Source: Mesostigma viride (Eukaryota > Streptophyta > Mesostigmatophyceae > Mesostigmatales > Mesostigmataceae). Taken from it: 64,000 bases of DNA. Shown here one piece after another: positions 63,717-64,000 of this stretch; within the stretch, counting starts at the first letter, position 1; each line of letters opens with the position of its first letter. The position numbers and the translations under genes are program-made. Below the pieces are notes generated by a model, which worked only from the letters and a program-made list of their open reading frames with translations, ran no database searches and had not been told where the DNA came from. The stretch lies in NCBI GenBank assembly GCA_009746045.1, contig RPFO01001231.1, forward strand, positions 83,501-147,500. Direction: 5' to 3'.

Positions 63717-64000
63717 GTGAGTATTTTAATAGACAATATTTCAAAAAAATTTGGCAATTTTCAAGCACTGAATCATATTAATTTGGAAATTAAAAGTGGA
63801 TCTATAATTGCCTTGTTGGGCCCCTCTGGTTCTGGTAAGTCTACATTATTAAGAATAATAGCTGGATTAGATACGCCAGATGAAGGGACAATTTGGATAT
63901 CTGGCAAAAATGCTAGTGGTTATTCTATACAGTCACGTAATATAGGTTTTGTATTTCAAAATTATGCTTTATTTAAAAATATGACTGTATACGATAATAT
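63717..64000 (+). CDS. cysA: Sulfate/thiosulfate ABC transporter ATP-binding protein, 5' part
   Basis: ATPase that powers sulfate uptake into the plastid with CysT; cut by the window end after 94 codons. Walker [21 protein letters not shown] lies near residue 38 and the Q-loop [20 protein letters not shown] near 76, the latter typical of CysA. The only sensible start is GTG 63717 (encoding [17 protein letters not shown] after it), 9 bases after GGAG; the overlapping ATG at 63715 meets TGA at once. Assignment as CysA rather than another ABC ATPase is by similarity and gene-set expectation. Confidence 0.9.
   Translation, partial: MSILIDNISKKFGNFQALNHINLEIKSGSIIALLGPSGSGKSTLLRIIAGLDTPDEGTIWISGKNASGYSIQSRNIGFVFQNYALFKNMTVYDN

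Overview
This window is plastid DNA from a green alga at the base of the streptophyte lineage. Its gene content and the tmRNA tag peptide, which reads ANNILPFNRKTAVAV, match what I remember of the Mesostigma viride chloroplast; that species name rests on memory, not on a search. Evidence for plastid DNA is strong: rbcL, psaA/psaB, many psb/pet/psa genes, ndhB/C/J/K, the plastid RNA polymerase genes rpoB/rpoC1/rpoC2, very AT-rich spacers and 23 tRNA genes. Evidence for an early-diverging streptophyte is the combination of ndh genes with genes lost from land plants (tufA, rpl19, odpB, tilS, ycf65, ycf66, cysA, ssrA, chlI, chlB, psaM, psb30). Every gene that carries an intron in land plants (ycf3, atpF, rpoC1, ndhB, rps12, rps16, trnK, trnV-UAC, trnG-UCC) is uninterrupted here, and matK is absent.

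Layout. 1-2250: end of the S10-type ribosomal operon (rpl23-rpl2-rps19-rpl22-rps3, leftward) and trnA-GGC. 2.5-10.1 kb: ycf3, ssrA (tmRNA), an unusual trnI-CAU, rbcL and atpB-atpE diverging, chlI, and tRNAs. 10.2-23.9 kb: one leftward block, rpoB-rpoC1-rpoC2-rps2-atpI-atpH-atpF-atpA, the order inherited from cyanobacteria. 24.3-27.6 kb: small membrane proteins petN, psb30, psaM, psbI and psbK among tRNAs. 27.8-35.2 kb: chlB, psaA-psaB-rps14-trnfM, rps16. 35.2-38.8 kb: odpB, tilS and a short SecG-like gene. 39.4-44.8 kb: ndhC-ndhK-ndhJ, ycf66, psbM, ndhB. 45.6-49 kb: a BioY-like membrane protein, psaI, psbE-psbF-psbL-psbJ, psbZ. 49.4-55.7 kb: an 890-residue FtsH-like AAA protein, rpl20 facing rps18-rpl33-psaJ, and a YacL/Ycf81-like membrane PIN/TRAM protein. 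55.9-62.4 kb: rps12-rps7-tufA, rpl19, ycf4-cemA-petA, orf167, petL, petG. 62.7-64 kb: ycf65, trnV-GAC, trnE and the start of cysA.

The genes form a photosynthetic and gene-expression set: both photosystems, cytochrome b6f, ATP synthase, NDH, Rubisco, chlorophyll synthesis (ChlI for Mg insertion, ChlB for dark protochlorophyllide reduction), fatty-acid precursor supply (OdpB), sulfate import (CysA), transcription and translation. TilS is encoded with its substrate class, a CAU isoleucine tRNA that here carries a long serine/leucine-type variable arm.

The points most worth a second look are that tRNA; the FtsH-like protein whose zinc motif and pore loop are both broken; the Ycf81-like protein whose PIN acidic residues are replaced; cemA, whose likely AUG start is one base out of frame across a run of ten T; probable UUG starts in ycf65 and perhaps psbK; a 38-bp loopless palindrome behind psbM and a 29-bp hairpin ahead of ndhC; and three spacers that read like decayed coding sequence. 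I see no insertion sequence, CRISPR array, rRNA gene or intron in the window.
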